A stretch of DNA of 64,000 nucleotides from Durusdinium trenchii (taxonomy: Eukaryota; Sar; Dinophyceae; Suessiales; Symbiodiniaceae), in NCBI GenBank assembly GCA_963970005.1, contig CAXAMN010013891.1, positions 1,012,010-1,076,009 on the forward strand, read 5' to 3'. Both the position numbers and the translations under genes were made by a program. Below the pieces are notes generated by a model. The model was not told the origin of the DNA, searched no databases, and saw only the letters and a list, made by a program, of their open reading frames with translations. Shown here one piece after another: positions 1-9,928 of this stretch. The number at the start of each line of letters is the position of its first letter. Within the stretch, counting starts at the first letter, position 1.

Positions 1-24
1 GTGGGTTCAACTCCCCCCTCGGAC

Positions 25-280
25 GCCTCTGGGACACCTCTCGGGCATCTCTTATGGCATCCACTTTGGCTTAACTCCTCCGGGATACGGTGCAACAGAT
101 TCAACAAGCTCACATGTTCATGACATCGATATCGATAGAAGAAACCAAACAAATCATGCACGCAGCTTTGTTTTGCCTCTGGGACACCTCTTGGGCACTT
201 CTTATGGCATCCACACTGCAGTGGAGGTTTTGGGATACGGTGCAACAGATTCAACAAGCTCACAGGTTCGTGAACACATC
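25..280. repeat. Tandem duplication, 150-bp period
   Basis: Two copies of a roughly 105-base block lie exactly 150 bases apart (25-130 and 175-280). Both contain GCCTCTGGGACACCTC, CTTATGGCATCCAC and GGGATACGGTGCAACAGATT at the same offset. The spacer between the matching blocks is unalike, so either the duplication is old or only part of the unit is conserved. The left part of the unit may run off the window edge. No coding sense is apparent. Confidence 0.75.
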
Positions 281-387
281 GGATGCATCGAACAATGTGG
301 CAAAGTCCAGCCACGCTTCCTTAATTATCGGGGACTTCAATTCTAAGGTTGGCTGTGTCATTGCTGTTTGTGTGTCTTACATGTTCA

Positions 388-392
388 CAACG
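388..392. other. Target-site duplication CAACG, left copy
   Basis: CAACG directly precedes the 5' LTR and recurs at 10083-10087 directly after the 3' LTR. Five bases is the usual staggered-cut size for Copia integrases. Confidence 0.85.
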
Positions 393-546
393 TGTGAATT
401 TGAGGTAGGATCTCATTCTGTTGAGCCAGGTTGTCACACTATGTTGTGTCTGCCGCCGTTTGGCTCCTAGGGCCCTTGAGCTATACCGTGCTCGCTTTCG
501 CAGTGAAAAGAGCGTGTGGACAGTACGATTCCGGTTGCTACCGACA
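393..546 (+). repeat. 5' LTR of element 1 (154 bp)
   Basis: Begins TG and ends CA, as LTRs normally do, and matches 9929-10082 with no difference seen by eye. At 154 bp it is short. It holds a stretch, GTGCTCGCTTTCGCAG at 488-503, that resembles the 5' end of U6 snRNA as I remember it. A GTTTGGCTC motif nearby weakly resembles the 3' half of the dinoflagellate spliced leader. Promoter and polyadenylation elements cannot be assigned by eye. Confidence 0.93.
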
Positions 547-547
547 T

Positions 548-559
548 TGGTAGCGGAGC
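548..559 (+). promoter_or_regulatory. Primer-binding site of element 1
   Basis: TGGTAGCGGAGC lies one base after the 5' LTR. Its complement ends in TACCA, as the 3' end of an initiator methionine tRNA does, which is the usual Copia primer. The same 12 bases occur at the same offset in the second Copia element (55311-55322). Confidence 0.85.
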
Positions 560-727
560 AGGTGACGGCCTGACTCCGGCACGTACTGATCCAGGTCATT
601 GGAATCGTAGAACATCAAGCCTGAGCTTGCATTCCTTGCGTGCTTTCGCTTGCCTCCTCTGATCCCGTTGGGGACAGAGCCCGGAATAGATTGCTCGCCC
701 GAGCAATCTCCGTCGGAATCGTCGAAC

Positions 728-3700
728 ATGTCCATTGCTGGACTCAAGTTCCATTCGGGTAGCACTGGTGATAGAATAGGCAACCCCCTGGAAACTAAGA
801 GTGGGTCTTACATCTATTGGGGAGATCCTGCATCATTTCATGATTGGAAATTTCGAACCGAACTCCGCATCAAGCTGTACGACCAAGCCCAAACGCAACC
901 GGCAAAGAAGCAGGATCCCGTGACTGGACCTGCCGATGAAGGGGAGCCTTGGCCACCAGAGTCAGACGAAGGATTCGCATTCCCTTCGCCCGGACACTAT
1001 CCCGAGGAGTTTGAGCCCGAGCCGCGTGAAACTGCCGGTACTCCCAAGTCGAAGGTTGAGGCAACATCACCGAAGGCTTCGTCCGTTAAGTCAGACAAGT
1101 CGAGCATCATCGATCGCAGTGTCCTAGTGAACAAGATCGTAGAAGGTTTGAGAGGTGATGCCTTTTTGCTTGCCAGAGACTTAGGTCTAGAGACACTTGC
1201 ACGTCCAGGGGGACTGGAGCGTCTCATCGAGGTGATACGTAACCATGTGTTTCCTCGAGCCTTGGAGGAGAGTAAGGAGCTTTTTCGCGCAGGACAGAAG
1301 CATGGAGGACCACTGTCGAGACAGCCTACAGAGAGCATGTTGTCGTACACTCAACGACGACGTTGGTGGACCTTGTTGGTTGAGCTTGACCCCACAATGA
1401 TGATCTCAGAAGCTTTCCGCACAGAGCTATTGCTGGAGATGTCAGGCATTTCCAGGCAGGAGATCCTCGTGGTGAAGGCTTGTCGCAAGAACGATGACTT
1501 CGAAGGTACTGCACGAGTCCTGGTTGACAACTACAGTGGAATCCATCTTCATGAAGGGTCCCGATCCTGGACAGGACGGGGAATTCAGCCTCAGGTAGGC
1601 AAAGGCAAGGGGTACCAGAAGGGGTACCAAGGTAAAGGTAAAGGTAGCCAATACCCTCGTGCTGGTTACAATGCCGTCTATCCCGATTGGGAAGACAATT
1701 TCGATTGGAGAGACGAGGACTTGCAGGAGCATCATCATGAAGAAGATTCTTTCGTAGGCATGCTAGGAGGAATTGAAGAGTCTGAAGAACATGAACATGC
1801 TAGCCATCCTGAATACGAAGATTTTGAGTATCATGATGATGTTGATGAATATGAAGCAATTGCCTTGAATGCAGTAGTTGATTGCGAAGATGCCGAAGAA
1901 CGTTCCTCAGGTGATGCTATCCAATTGCAGCTTGCCGCATTCGTCGCTTTCGGAAAGGCAAAAGGCAAGGGCAAGGATAAATTCAAGGGGAAAGGTAAAG
2001 GCAAAGGTAAGATAGTGAAGTCTCACCTTAGCATCGAGCAACGTCGACAGAAACTGTCCGAGATCAAGGCGAAATCCAAGTGTCTTCGTTGTGGTGGTTT
2101 AGGTCACTGGGCCGGAGACCCCCAATGTAAGATGCCCAATGCCCCGAAGACTGGATCGGCCCCGAAACCTGCTGCACACATTGCCCACATGAGTGATTCA
2201 TCCGAGGACGAAGGGATTTTTCTAGGTGCGGCGTCTCCAGCCGACAGCGTTGCTCACATGGCCGTGAAGGCCAGCTCAGGAGTTCGTCCGGAGGCACCAG
2301 TGAGTCCTAACGACCTCGTAAGGCCTGAGGGGAGCGATAGGAAGTTCTTAGCTGGACAGTTCAGGGGGAAGACATTTTGGCAGATCCTTCATGAACATCC
2401 TGACTACCACCAATGGGCCATCAAGAATGGCAAGAGTCCAATCGCTTCGGCTTTCGTCACGTGGGTTGATCAGCATTTTGAATACAGGGGAGCTTCAGTT
2501 TTCAGGAAGGTTGGTGGTGCTTCTTCTTCATCGTCATTGCAGCCAATCCCAAAAGGGTCCTCAAGGAAGAAACCACCATATCCACCAAAAGAGAAATGCA
2601 AGAATTGTTCCGAGTTCACCAAACAAGGGAGCACAGCATACACCATCAAGAAGACATGCCTTGTCTGTGGGAACTCCACCACCGAGCGTAGAGAGCAAGC
2701 CCCGAAGTTTGCATACGACGATTGCCCGCACTCGGACACCGATTTTCGAGGTTCTTCCAGATCTGTTCACCGTGTGTATTGCAAGCTTTGTTGTTCGTTT
2801 TTGGATGAGACTCCGATGGAGCTCCAAAAGACTAGGAAGGCAGCCTCTGAGAAAGTCGTCAACGCACCGCTCGATAGGATCCCAATGATTGAACGTTTGG
2901 TTGAAGAGGAACCCGAAGAAGGACACACCCCCGAGATGCTAGAGAAGATTTTGACTGAATTTGCCGCCCAAGTCGCTTTAGCAGCCGAAACCGAGGCAGT
3001 GACTTCGATCAAGCTGCACGAGCTCCTCCACCAGTCCATCGAAGAGAGCAAAGGAGACTCGTTCACCATGGTTGATTACACCGAAGATGACCCATTTGCA
3101 GGGATCGGCATTTGTTTTCATGGGGAGGAACCTACCCAGATGACAGACGGTTTGGTGCACATATTTCACGAAGCCAGGGACATGTACAGCCCAGACGACG
3201 GGAACATCTACGTCGTTCTCGACGAGGGATGTAATTCCACCTGCCATTCGAAGCACTGGGGAGACGTTGTTGAGGCCAAGTTGAAGAAGCTAGGATACGA
3301 CTTCCCTTTTTCGACCACGACATCGAAGAACTTTGCCGGATTGGGTGAAAAAGGGACCACTACAGAAGGATCCCGCACATTACCCTTTTCGTTGCACTTC
3401 GACGAGGGAGATCCAGTGCATGGCGTCCTTGAATCCCACCAGCTGTCGAAAGGTCGATCTCCGCTGCTTTTGTCTCTCCATGCTCAGGCACACTTGGGAC
3501 TAGTAAAGGACCTCAAGAACGGTATCATTAGCATCAATGGAAAACGCCTCAAAGTGTTTAGATGCATACACACCGGTTTGATGATGTTGGCAATTACCCC
3601 TCAACAATTGGTCCAAAGTCTCGAAGCCACCATGCCCCAAAAGATCCCAAAGTGTCATCGCAAATTTCGTGTCGCCCTCACAGCTTTCAATACTCCGATG

Positions 3701-6700
3701 GAGAGATTGGATACGGCAGAGCGAGGGTACCAAGCCCAGACTGCCGAAGGTATCCATCGTGCGCTTGGCAACATCATTGGCAATTTGAAGAGCCGTGAGT
3801 TTTTGCTGGTCACAGGAGGTGACCGGTTTGAAGACAGGTTGTCAGAGCATGTTGGCAGTGATATCCCCGTGAAGTACATCAACGCCAAGTCGCTGTGGGA
3901 TCCTGATCAAGATCCTTCGTTGCGTGGACACGTGGGAAGGCATCCGGCCATTTTGAATGGTCTTAGGAGGGATCAGAGAGGTCTTGACCGCATCTTTCGT
4001 GAGGTGGACGACTTTGTGGAGCACCATGACAAGGGAGTTTTGGACGTGCGCTGCAAGTCAGGGCGTCATCGTTCTGTGGGTGGAAGCATGTTGATCCACA
4101 GGCACCTTGCTTCGAAGGGCTTCACGTGTGTTGTGATTCATTCTCACTCGCCTGAATGGCGTGAGATGTCGTGTGGAGGACGTTGCACTCTTTGTGGGCC
4201 GCTTTATGGCGATACAACTGCGACATTGACTCCAGCACATACAAAGAATGTTCACACTCCAAGAGCTGTTCGAGATGATGCGGACGACCACGTGCCGTGG
4301 CGATCCGGTGAGCGTTCAACAGCACCACCACCGACACGAGAAGAGGCTATTCGCAGCACTAGTGCAAAAGCCCGCTCACTTCCACCAAAAGCCTGCCCTC
4401 CAGTACTTTCGAGGCCATCTTCATCTTCACGACCGCCGAAGGCGAGTGACGCCGTGGCATCTCGAAAGAGCAAACCAATGCCGAGCGCTGCCGTGACCTC
4501 GCCTGTGAGGCCGGTTCCGGATTTCGATGATGATGACAGCCATGAAGGCGACATCAAGTTGGACGAACAAGAGGTTGGAGAAGAGGTAGAAGAGGTTGAG
4601 GTTGAAGAGCCAGAGATTCCAGCGGAAGAGACTTCGAGCGGAAGCCAAGAGATTCTGCAAGCCCTCAAGAGGTTGACAGATGCCGTGACGACGCTTGCAA
4701 ATCGCAATCCACGGTCCCGCAGTCCATTGAGGAGGAGGAAGTCAGCTGGTACGTCAGAATCCAACCAGAGGCCAACTAGATCTAGGAGTCCGATTCGTCC
4801 GACCAGATCAACAGTGAAGACAGCTCCTACGATGCCGAAGACTCCACCGCCTCCGCCGAGGCCTGCGAGTCCGCGTACTCCTGATCATCCACCACCACCA
4901 AATCGTCCGCCGCCCCAACTCTTGTCCAAGTCCAGGTACGATGAAGATCAACGTCCAGTTTTGGAAGATGAGTTGTGGGTCCTTTTGACCAATGATGGGG
5001 TGCCGAAGGTTGACCAGGTGGATCCTGAACTTCTCCATGTTCTGGCCGGTGCAGCTAGGGATTGGGGAAACCGTGACCGCACCTTGTGGCTTGTGAATCG
5101 CAATCTGCCTGCCAAAGACCAACAATGGTTTGGAGTTCGAGTTGACATCAAGATCAGGGGTGGAGTTTATACTTCAGCAGTCACAAAAGCAGGCTGGATG
5201 ACAAAATGGGGTTGGATCAAGTCGGTCTACGTTCGAAAACGCGAACCTGGAGCGACCTGGGAGCGCATCCAGAATGGAGCGCCTGTAGCAGACATGGCCA
5301 ATGTCTCAGAGCCGTGGTCCGACGTCATCAGTTTCACTCACCGTGCTTCGCAAGGCTATATGGCGCTGCAGCCGAGAGTGGTTTTGGCCCCAAGGTCCGA
5401 GATTCGCTCGTTCGTGCCGCCTACACCCCCAAAGCCTAGGAGACTTAGGGAATCATCCAGGACGTCGGGTTCCGAGGACACAAGAACACCAGAAGGGTCC
5501 ATTATCTCTCAAACTGTTCGTCCAGAGTCTGAGCCACAGTCGCCAACCAGTCCCGCATCCACAGAGTCCGCAAGTTACGAGCCAGTAGCACACATGGCAT
5601 GGGACCTCGATAGGAGAGAACAGGTTGAGATCAACTTGGAAGATAGCAATGAAACCGATTCGGAAGTCCCTCCAGATCCCAATGCACAGCCAAGTAGTTC
5701 AGGAGTCTTGTCCATTCCTTTGCAAATTGACCCCAATGAGAGAACCACCATGGGTAAGAAGCATAGGAGGGCAGTCTTGGAGGGCATTGACCGATTGAAC
5801 CATCAAGATGCATTGGTCAAATCCAGCATTGGTCTGAAAGACGTCCCAGTTTCTGAGCCTCCAACTTTGGTCATTACTTCGCATCCCCGCATCTTTCAGG
5901 AGCTTCAAGCAGCAGATGGTGTTGCAGACGTTTTTGACGTCGGTGTGGGAGCTGAGTACCTCAATCCTGAGGAGAACTCCAAGATTTGGTATGATGTTTT
6001 GCAAGACTACAAGAACATCGTCATTGCCATCGAGTATGAACGGAGTACAGATCCTTTGAGACATGGTAAGATTTTGGGTGAAGTAGAATCCCATTGTGAC
6101 ATGAGTGGTAGCCGGTTTTTGCACATTGATGTTGCAACTACCCCGAGATGGGAGGAACATGAGTTTCCACAGATTCCCCATATCAATGACCATGACTTGG
6201 CATTCACCTGCAATGATCCCAGATGGACTGAGCTTTTCGAATCGTGGTTTCGAGGACAGACCATGAATGACGTTTTGTCTTGGCAGTTCGTTGATTGGTT
6301 AGGTGAATGGACCAATGATACAACTTTGGATGATGAGATGTCTATTGCATTTGTTGGTGAACTGCAGGAAGAAGTGATGGACGATGAACAGCAGTTCGAT
6401 GCTATCTGGGATGATGATGACCGTGCTCAGGTGAACCCAGTAGAAGACCTGATCTCAGAAGAGACACTGGTCGATGAAGTAGACATCCCAGGCCTGCCAG
6501 CAGATGAAGCCGAACGACGCCGGATGTGGCGCAAGTTGCCTGCACGTGTGAGGATTGGTGTGAGAAGATTGCATAGGCAATTTGGACACGTCCCCAAGCA
6601 GACGATGATCCATCTCCTTCGTGCAGCAAAGGTTCGAAAGGAATTCATTGACGCTGTCAGGATCCACAGATGCGAAACTTGTGAAGCAACATCCCAGAAG

Positions 6701-9700
6701 AAGGCCACGCACAAGACAGCATTGCCTAACAACTACTCGTTCAACCACACTGTAGGAATTGATGTGTTTGAAGTTCACGACATTTCAGGTGACAAGTTCC
6801 AAGTGTTGAACATGGTTTGTTTGGGTACTACTTTTCAGCTATGTGAGGTTGTTCGTTTTGGTGCCGGTCAACCGTCTTCTGCCGAATGTCTGAAAGCACT
6901 GAGGAAGCGTTGGTTCTCATGGTGCGGCCATCCTGTGAACATTGCATGTGACAGAGGTCTGCACAACCGAGGTGTCATGAAGAAGTACATGGATGAACAT
7001 GGAATCCAAGTGTACCACACCCCTCTGGAAAGTCCGGAGAATCTTGGTCGTGTAGAACGTCATGGAGGCATTGTCAAGTCACTCTTTAGGAAGGTTTGCA
7101 AAGAGACAGGCGCTGTTGGCAGAGAACAGGTTGAGCAGGTACTGCTCGAGGTAGTAGCTACCAAGAACAACTCTAGTAGAGTCGGAGGTTTCTCGCCTAG
7201 TCAATGGGTACTTGGAAAAGGACCCCGATCGGATCCGAGTCCATTGTCTGAAGAACGGTTTGCCGAGCTTGGAGCTATTGAAGCCCGTCACAACCCAGAG
7301 AGCATTTTCGCCTTACAGCACATGGCCAGGCAGGAAGCTCAGAAAGCATTTGTTCACCTAGACTGTTCGTCAAGGGTGTCCCGTGCGCTTACTCGCAATG
7401 CTTCCAGTCTTCCTCGGGAGTATGCAGTAGGTGATTTAGTGACCTTTCGTCGAGACAATCAAAAGGGGGGCACCACATGGAGTCCCACTAGTCGGGTGAT
7501 AGGCCATGAAGGTGAAAGGAATTTGTGGTTGTTGTGTGGAAATGTTCCAGTGTTGGTCGCCAACCAAAACGTGAAGATTGCTACTCCGACCAAAGCACTA
7601 GCTCATGCTGTTTTGCATGGTGAGCCTGTCTTTCCCGAAAACGTTGTCAAGGAAGGTGTTCAGCAGTCTTTCCTTGATGCCCGTGCAGATCCGAGCGAAC
7701 CCGGATCCCCAATACACATCGAATCTCAAGAAACCGAACCCCAATTTCCGGATGCTGGTTCACTACCCCCTGTTCCAGAAGATGATGAGTTAGATGTAGG
7801 GATCAGACCGGATTTCTTTGATGAAGACCAATCCGAAGGTGAAGATGCGCTTGAAGAGTTGAGTAGGTCCGCTAGCTCCGTTTCACGTCCGTTCCCTGAC
7901 ACAGGAAATGAGCATAGTCGCAATGTGAGGCCCCGTGTCGCCGAACCGGAGAGTGAACGCGGTACCTCATTGCAACCATCCCGCAGGGAATCCACGAGTG
8001 CTCCACATGCATGGCCTAATGTGTATGATCATTTGAACGACTTGCCAGCTTCTCTTCGAGAACATTTCGACAGAGCACGCCAGAGAGACGGAGAGCTGCC
8101 AGAGCAAGATCGAGAAGAAGCACATGCCATGTGGACTAGTTTTCTTGCCCAGACTGAGGATGAAGCAGAGCCAGGTAAGAAGGTTCTAAAGAGCATTCAC
8201 TATGAGTCTGCGCCTCCAGAGGTGCAGAGAGCCCTGCAGGAAACAAGGCAAAAGGAATGGTCCAAATTTGAAGATTTCGGAGCAGTAGTGGCATTGACCC
8301 CAGAACAAGCGCAAGAGCTCATTGATGAAGGGCACCAGTGCATTCCATCCAAATGGGTAGATGTAGATAAAGCAGAATACAAGAAGGGGAGAGACCCTGA
8401 CTACAAGCCCATGTATAAAAGCAGACTAGTTTCGCGCGGGAACTTTGAAATGACAGAGGGTTTGAGGTCAGATAGTCCAACGGCCGATGTCGAGATGCAC
8501 TGTCTCGTCTGCAGTTGGGCAGCCTGTCATCAGGCCGACATCCATTCAGCTGATATCACCTCGGCGTATTTCCAGGGACGACCATTGGATCGCGTCCTTC
8601 TCATGCGTCAGCCGAGAGGAGGTTTGCCAGGTGTAGAACCCAATGTCCTTTTTCTCGTGAGGGTCCCTGTATACGGAATCACGGACTCAGGAAGAGGCTT
8701 TTGGTTGCGTTTGGATGCCGATGCACGTAAGAGCGGCCTGAAGGCAAGCCAGTTTTTCCCAGGATTGTACTACCTCCCAGGTGAGCAGGAAGGAGATGCT
8801 TGTGCCCTCATGTGCACTCACGTGGACGACTTGCTCTATAGTTTTCTTCCGGAAGGCGAGGAGGTGATGAAGTCTTTTCTTGCCAAGTTCAGTGTCGGCA
8901 GCTCAGACACTAACAGCTTTCGATATTGTGGAAAGCAGTTCGTGCGAGGAGATGACAAGGTCATCAAAGTCGACACGGCAGATAACACCAGGAAGATTCA
9001 TGGAGCAGACGTTGGGTCTAGGCTAGGCAGTGAGCGTCTTCAGCAAGGAGACATCACGAAGCTCAGATCGATCACCGGATCGCTCGCCTGGATCTCGAGA
9101 CAGACCAGGCCTGACCTTGGTTACAGGGTAAGCCGTTTGCAGTCTAGCATTAAAGATGCAACTGTGTCCACGTTGGCAGACGCTAACGCAGTCGTTGTCC
9201 TGGCACACAAAGGTCACGATGTGGCATTGTGTTTTCCTGCGGCTCATCTCCAATGGAGCGAAGTTGGTGTGATCACGGTCACAGATGCCTCCTTCTCCAA
9301 CGAGAAGAACTACAAGTCGCAACAGGGCAGGATCCATTTTCTGGGTGATCTCAAGGAGATCAAAGATGACAAGACGACCACTTATAAGGTGATGCCATTG
9401 TCTTTTGGATCCACGACAATTAAGAGAGTCTGCCGCAGCACTCTCCAGGCCGAAACGTATTCCCTCCAGAACGGACTCGAGACAGGTGACAAGCTGAGAG
9501 GTGTGATTGCGGAGATCAAGGGCAAGATTCGCAGTTTGAAGACATGGGAAGATGATGCCCGTGAATGCATTCCGCATCTGGCGATGACTGATTGCCGCTC
9601 GCTTTCTGACCACCTCAATCAGGAAGTCCTGGCCAAGGTGAGTGACAAGCGCCTTGGTATCGAGTTACAAGGAATCCATGAGAATTTGTGGCAAGAAGGA

Positions 9701-9856
9701 AGACCAACATGGATTGCTTTCGAAAATGGAGGAGACAAGTTGATCTGGATCGCCACCAGTACGATGGTGTCGGACTGTCTGACGAAGTCCATGAAGCCAG
9801 ATCTGCTACTTCGAGTGCTGAGAGAGTGCCACTACACTGTACAGAAGCAGAAGTAG
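728..9856 (+). CDS. Copia-type Gag-Pol polyprotein, about 3042 aa
   Basis: The first in-frame ATG is at 728; the frame is open somewhat further upstream without an ATG. Domains in order, numbered from this ATG: an N-terminal Gag region; Gly/Lys-rich basic tracts near 1600-1650 and 1950-2015; a zinc knuckle at residues 452-467 (CX2CX4HX6C, looser than the usual CX4HX4C); a second Cys-rich patch (2596-2800); a protease-like active site LDEGCNSTC (Asp832, DEG instead of DSG/DTG); a CX5R segment at residue 1109 described separately; a Pro-rich and Arg/Ser-rich disordered stretch (4250-4920); an integrase zinc finger H1949-H1954-C1982-C1985; integrase catalytic D2012, D2075, E2110; reverse transcriptase with HVDD (D2700, D2701); RNase H with TDAS (D2853). 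The frame has no stop or shift. It is about twice the length of most Copia polyproteins because of the added central segments. Integrase precedes RT, which excludes Gypsy. Confidence 0.93.
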   Translation: MSIAGLKFHSGSTGDRIGNPLETKSGSYIYWGDPASFHDWKFRTELRIKLYDQAQTQPAKKQDPVTGPADEGEPWPPESDEGFAFPSPGHYPEEFEPEPRETAGTPKSKVEATSPKASSVKSDKSSIIDRSVLVNKIVEGLRGDAFLLARDLGLETLARPGGLERLIEVIRNHVFPRALEESKELFRAGQKHGGPLSRQPTESMLSYTQRRRWWTLLVELDPTMMISEAFRTELLLEMSGISRQEILVVKACRKNDDFEGTARVLVDNYSGIHLHEGSRSWTGRGIQPQVGKGKGYQKGYQGKGKGSQYPRAGYNAVYPDWEDNFDWRDEDLQEHHHEEDSFVGMLGGIEESEEHEHASHPEYEDFEYHDDVDEYEAIALNAVVDCEDAEERSSGDAIQLQLAAFVAFGKAKGKGKDKFKGKGKGKGKIVKSHLSIEQRRQKLSEIKAKSKCLRCGGLGHWAGDPQCKMPNAPKTGSAPKPAAHIAHMSDSSEDEGIFLGAASPADSVAHMAVKASSGVRPEAPVSPNDLVRPEGSDRKFLAGQFRGKTFWQILHEHPDYHQWAIKNGKSPIASAFVTWVDQHFEYRGASVFRKVGGASSSSSLQPIPKGSSRKKPPYPPKEKCKNCSEFTKQGSTAYTIKKTCLVCGNSTTERREQAPKFAYDDCPHSDTDFRGSSRSVHRVYCKLCCSFLDETPMELQKTRKAASEKVVNAPLDRIPMIERLVEEEPEEGHTPEMLEKILTEFAAQVALAAETEAVTSIKLHELLHQSIEESKGDSFTMVDYTEDDPFAGIGICFHGEEPTQMTDGLVHIFHEARDMYSPDDGNIYVVLDEGCNSTCHSKHWGDVVEAKLKKLGYDFPFSTTTSKNFAGLGEKGTTTEGSRTLPFSLHFDEGDPVHGVLESHQLSKGRSPLLLSLHAQAHLGLVKDLKNGIISINGKRLKVFRCIHTGLMMLAITPQQLVQSLEATMPQKIPKCHRKFRVALTAFNTPMERLDTAERGYQAQTAEGIHRALGNIIGNLKSREFLLVTGGDRFEDRLSEHVGSDIPVKYINAKSLWDPDQDPSLRGHVGRHPAILNGLRRDQRGLDRIFREVDDFVEHHDKGVLDVRCKSGRHRSVGGSMLIHRHLASKGFTCVVIHSHSPEWREMSCGGRCTLCGPLYGDTTATLTPAHTKNVHTPRAVRDDADDHVPWRSGERSTAPPPTREEAIRSTSAKARSLPPKACPPVLSRPSSSSRPPKASDAVASRKSKPMPSAAVTSPVRPVPDFDDDDSHEGDIKLDEQEVGEEVEEVEVEEPEIPAEETSSGSQEILQALKRLTDAVTTLANRNPRSRSPLRRRKSAGTSESNQRPTRSRSPIRPTRSTVKTAPTMPKTPPPPPRPASPRTPDHPPPPNRPPPQLLSKSRYDEDQRPVLEDELWVLLTNDGVPKVDQVDPELLHVLAGAARDWGNRDRTLWLVNRNLPAKDQQWFGVRVDIKIRGGVYTSAVTKAGWMTKWGWIKSVYVRKREPGATWERIQNGAPVADMANVSEPWSDVISFTHRASQGYMALQPRVVLAPRSEIRSFVPPTPPKPRRLRESSRTSGSEDTRTPEGSIISQTVRPESEPQSPTSPASTESASYEPVAHMAWDLDRREQVEINLEDSNETDSEVPPDPNAQPSSSGVLSIPLQIDPNERTTMGKKHRRAVLEGIDRLNHQDALVKSSIGLKDVPVSEPPTLVITSHPRIFQELQAADGVADVFDVGVGAEYLNPEENSKIWYDVLQDYKNIVIAIEYERSTDPLRHGKILGEVESHCDMSGSRFLHIDVATTPRWEEHEFPQIPHINDHDLAFTCNDPRWTELFESWFRGQTMNDVLSWQFVDWLGEWTNDTTLDDEMSIAFVGELQEEVMDDEQQFDAIWDDDDRAQVNPVEDLISEETLVDEVDIPGLPADEAERRRMWRKLPARVRIGVRRLHRQFGHVPKQTMIHLLRAAKVRKEFIDAVRIHRCETCEATSQKKATHKTALPNNYSFNHTVGIDVFEVHDISGDKFQVLNMVCLGTTFQLCEVVRFGAGQPSSAECLKALRKRWFSWCGHPVNIACDRGLHNRGVMKKYMDEHGIQVYHTPLESPENLGRVERHGGIVKSLFRKVCKETGAVGREQVEQVLLEVVATKNNSSRVGGFSPSQWVLGKGPRSDPSPLSEERFAELGAIEARHNPESIFALQHMARQEAQKAFVHLDCSSRVSRALTRNASSLPREYAVGDLVTFRRDNQKGGTTWSPTSRVIGHEGERNLWLLCGNVPVLVANQNVKIATPTKALAHAVLHGEPVFPENVVKEGVQQSFLDARADPSEPGSPIHIESQETEPQFPDAGSLPPVPEDDELDVGIRPDFFDEDQSEGEDALEELSRSASSVSRPFPDTGNEHSRNVRPRVAEPESERGTSLQPSRRESTSAPHAWPNVYDHLNDLPASLREHFDRARQRDGELPEQDREEAHAMWTSFLAQTEDEAEPGKKVLKSIHYESAPPEVQRALQETRQKEWSKFEDFGAVVALTPEQAQELIDEGHQCIPSKWVDVDKAEYKKGRDPDYKPMYKSRLVSRGNFEMTEGLRSDSPTADVEMHCLVCSWAACHQADIHSADITSAYFQGRPLDRVLLMRQPRGGLPGVEPNVLFLVRVPVYGITDSGRGFWLRLDADARKSGLKASQFFPGLYYLPGEQEGDACALMCTHVDDLLYSFLPEGEEVMKSFLAKFSVGSSDTNSFRYCGKQFVRGDDKVIKVDTADNTRKIHGADVGSRLGSERLQQGDITKLRSITGSLAWISRQTRPDLGYRVSRLQSSIKDATVSTLADANAVVVLAHKGHDVALCFPAAHLQWSEVGVITVTDASFSNEKNYKSQQGRIHFLGDLKEIKDDKTTTYKVMPLSFGSTTIKRVCRSTLQAETYSLQNGLETGDKLRGVIAEIKGKIRSLKTWEDDARECIPHLAMTDCRSLSDHLNQEVLAKVSDKRLGIELQGIHENLWQEGRPTWIAFENGGDKLIWIATSTMVSDCLTKSMKPDLLLRVLRECHYTVQKQK
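3700..4230 (+). other. CX5R domain inside the element 1 polyprotein (RapZ-C or phosphatase-like)
   Basis: Between protease and integrase, the polyprotein has VRCKSGRHRSVGGSM, with Cys at nt 4052-4054 (residue 1109) and Arg six residues later. C-X5-R followed by Ser is the phosphate-binding loop of Cys-dependent phosphatases. The C-K-S-G-R-H-R-S-V pattern is also close to the conserved loop of the bacterial RapZ C-terminal domain. It is preceded by RHPAILNGLRRDQ and followed by a predicted beta strand, GFTCVVIHSHS. A fold match is my inference from motif and context. The segment is not part of the standard Copia protein set. Confidence 0.5.
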
Positions 9857-9928
9857 ATTTCTCCAATGCCTTAGGAAGACACAAGAGTTTCAATGTATAG
9901 CCGTGTGACACCTGTAGAACAGGTTGAG

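Noticed and set aside
9023..9613. 196-codon minus-strand frame
   Set aside because: Antisense shadow of the RNase H region of element 1, which has clear motifs on the plus strand.
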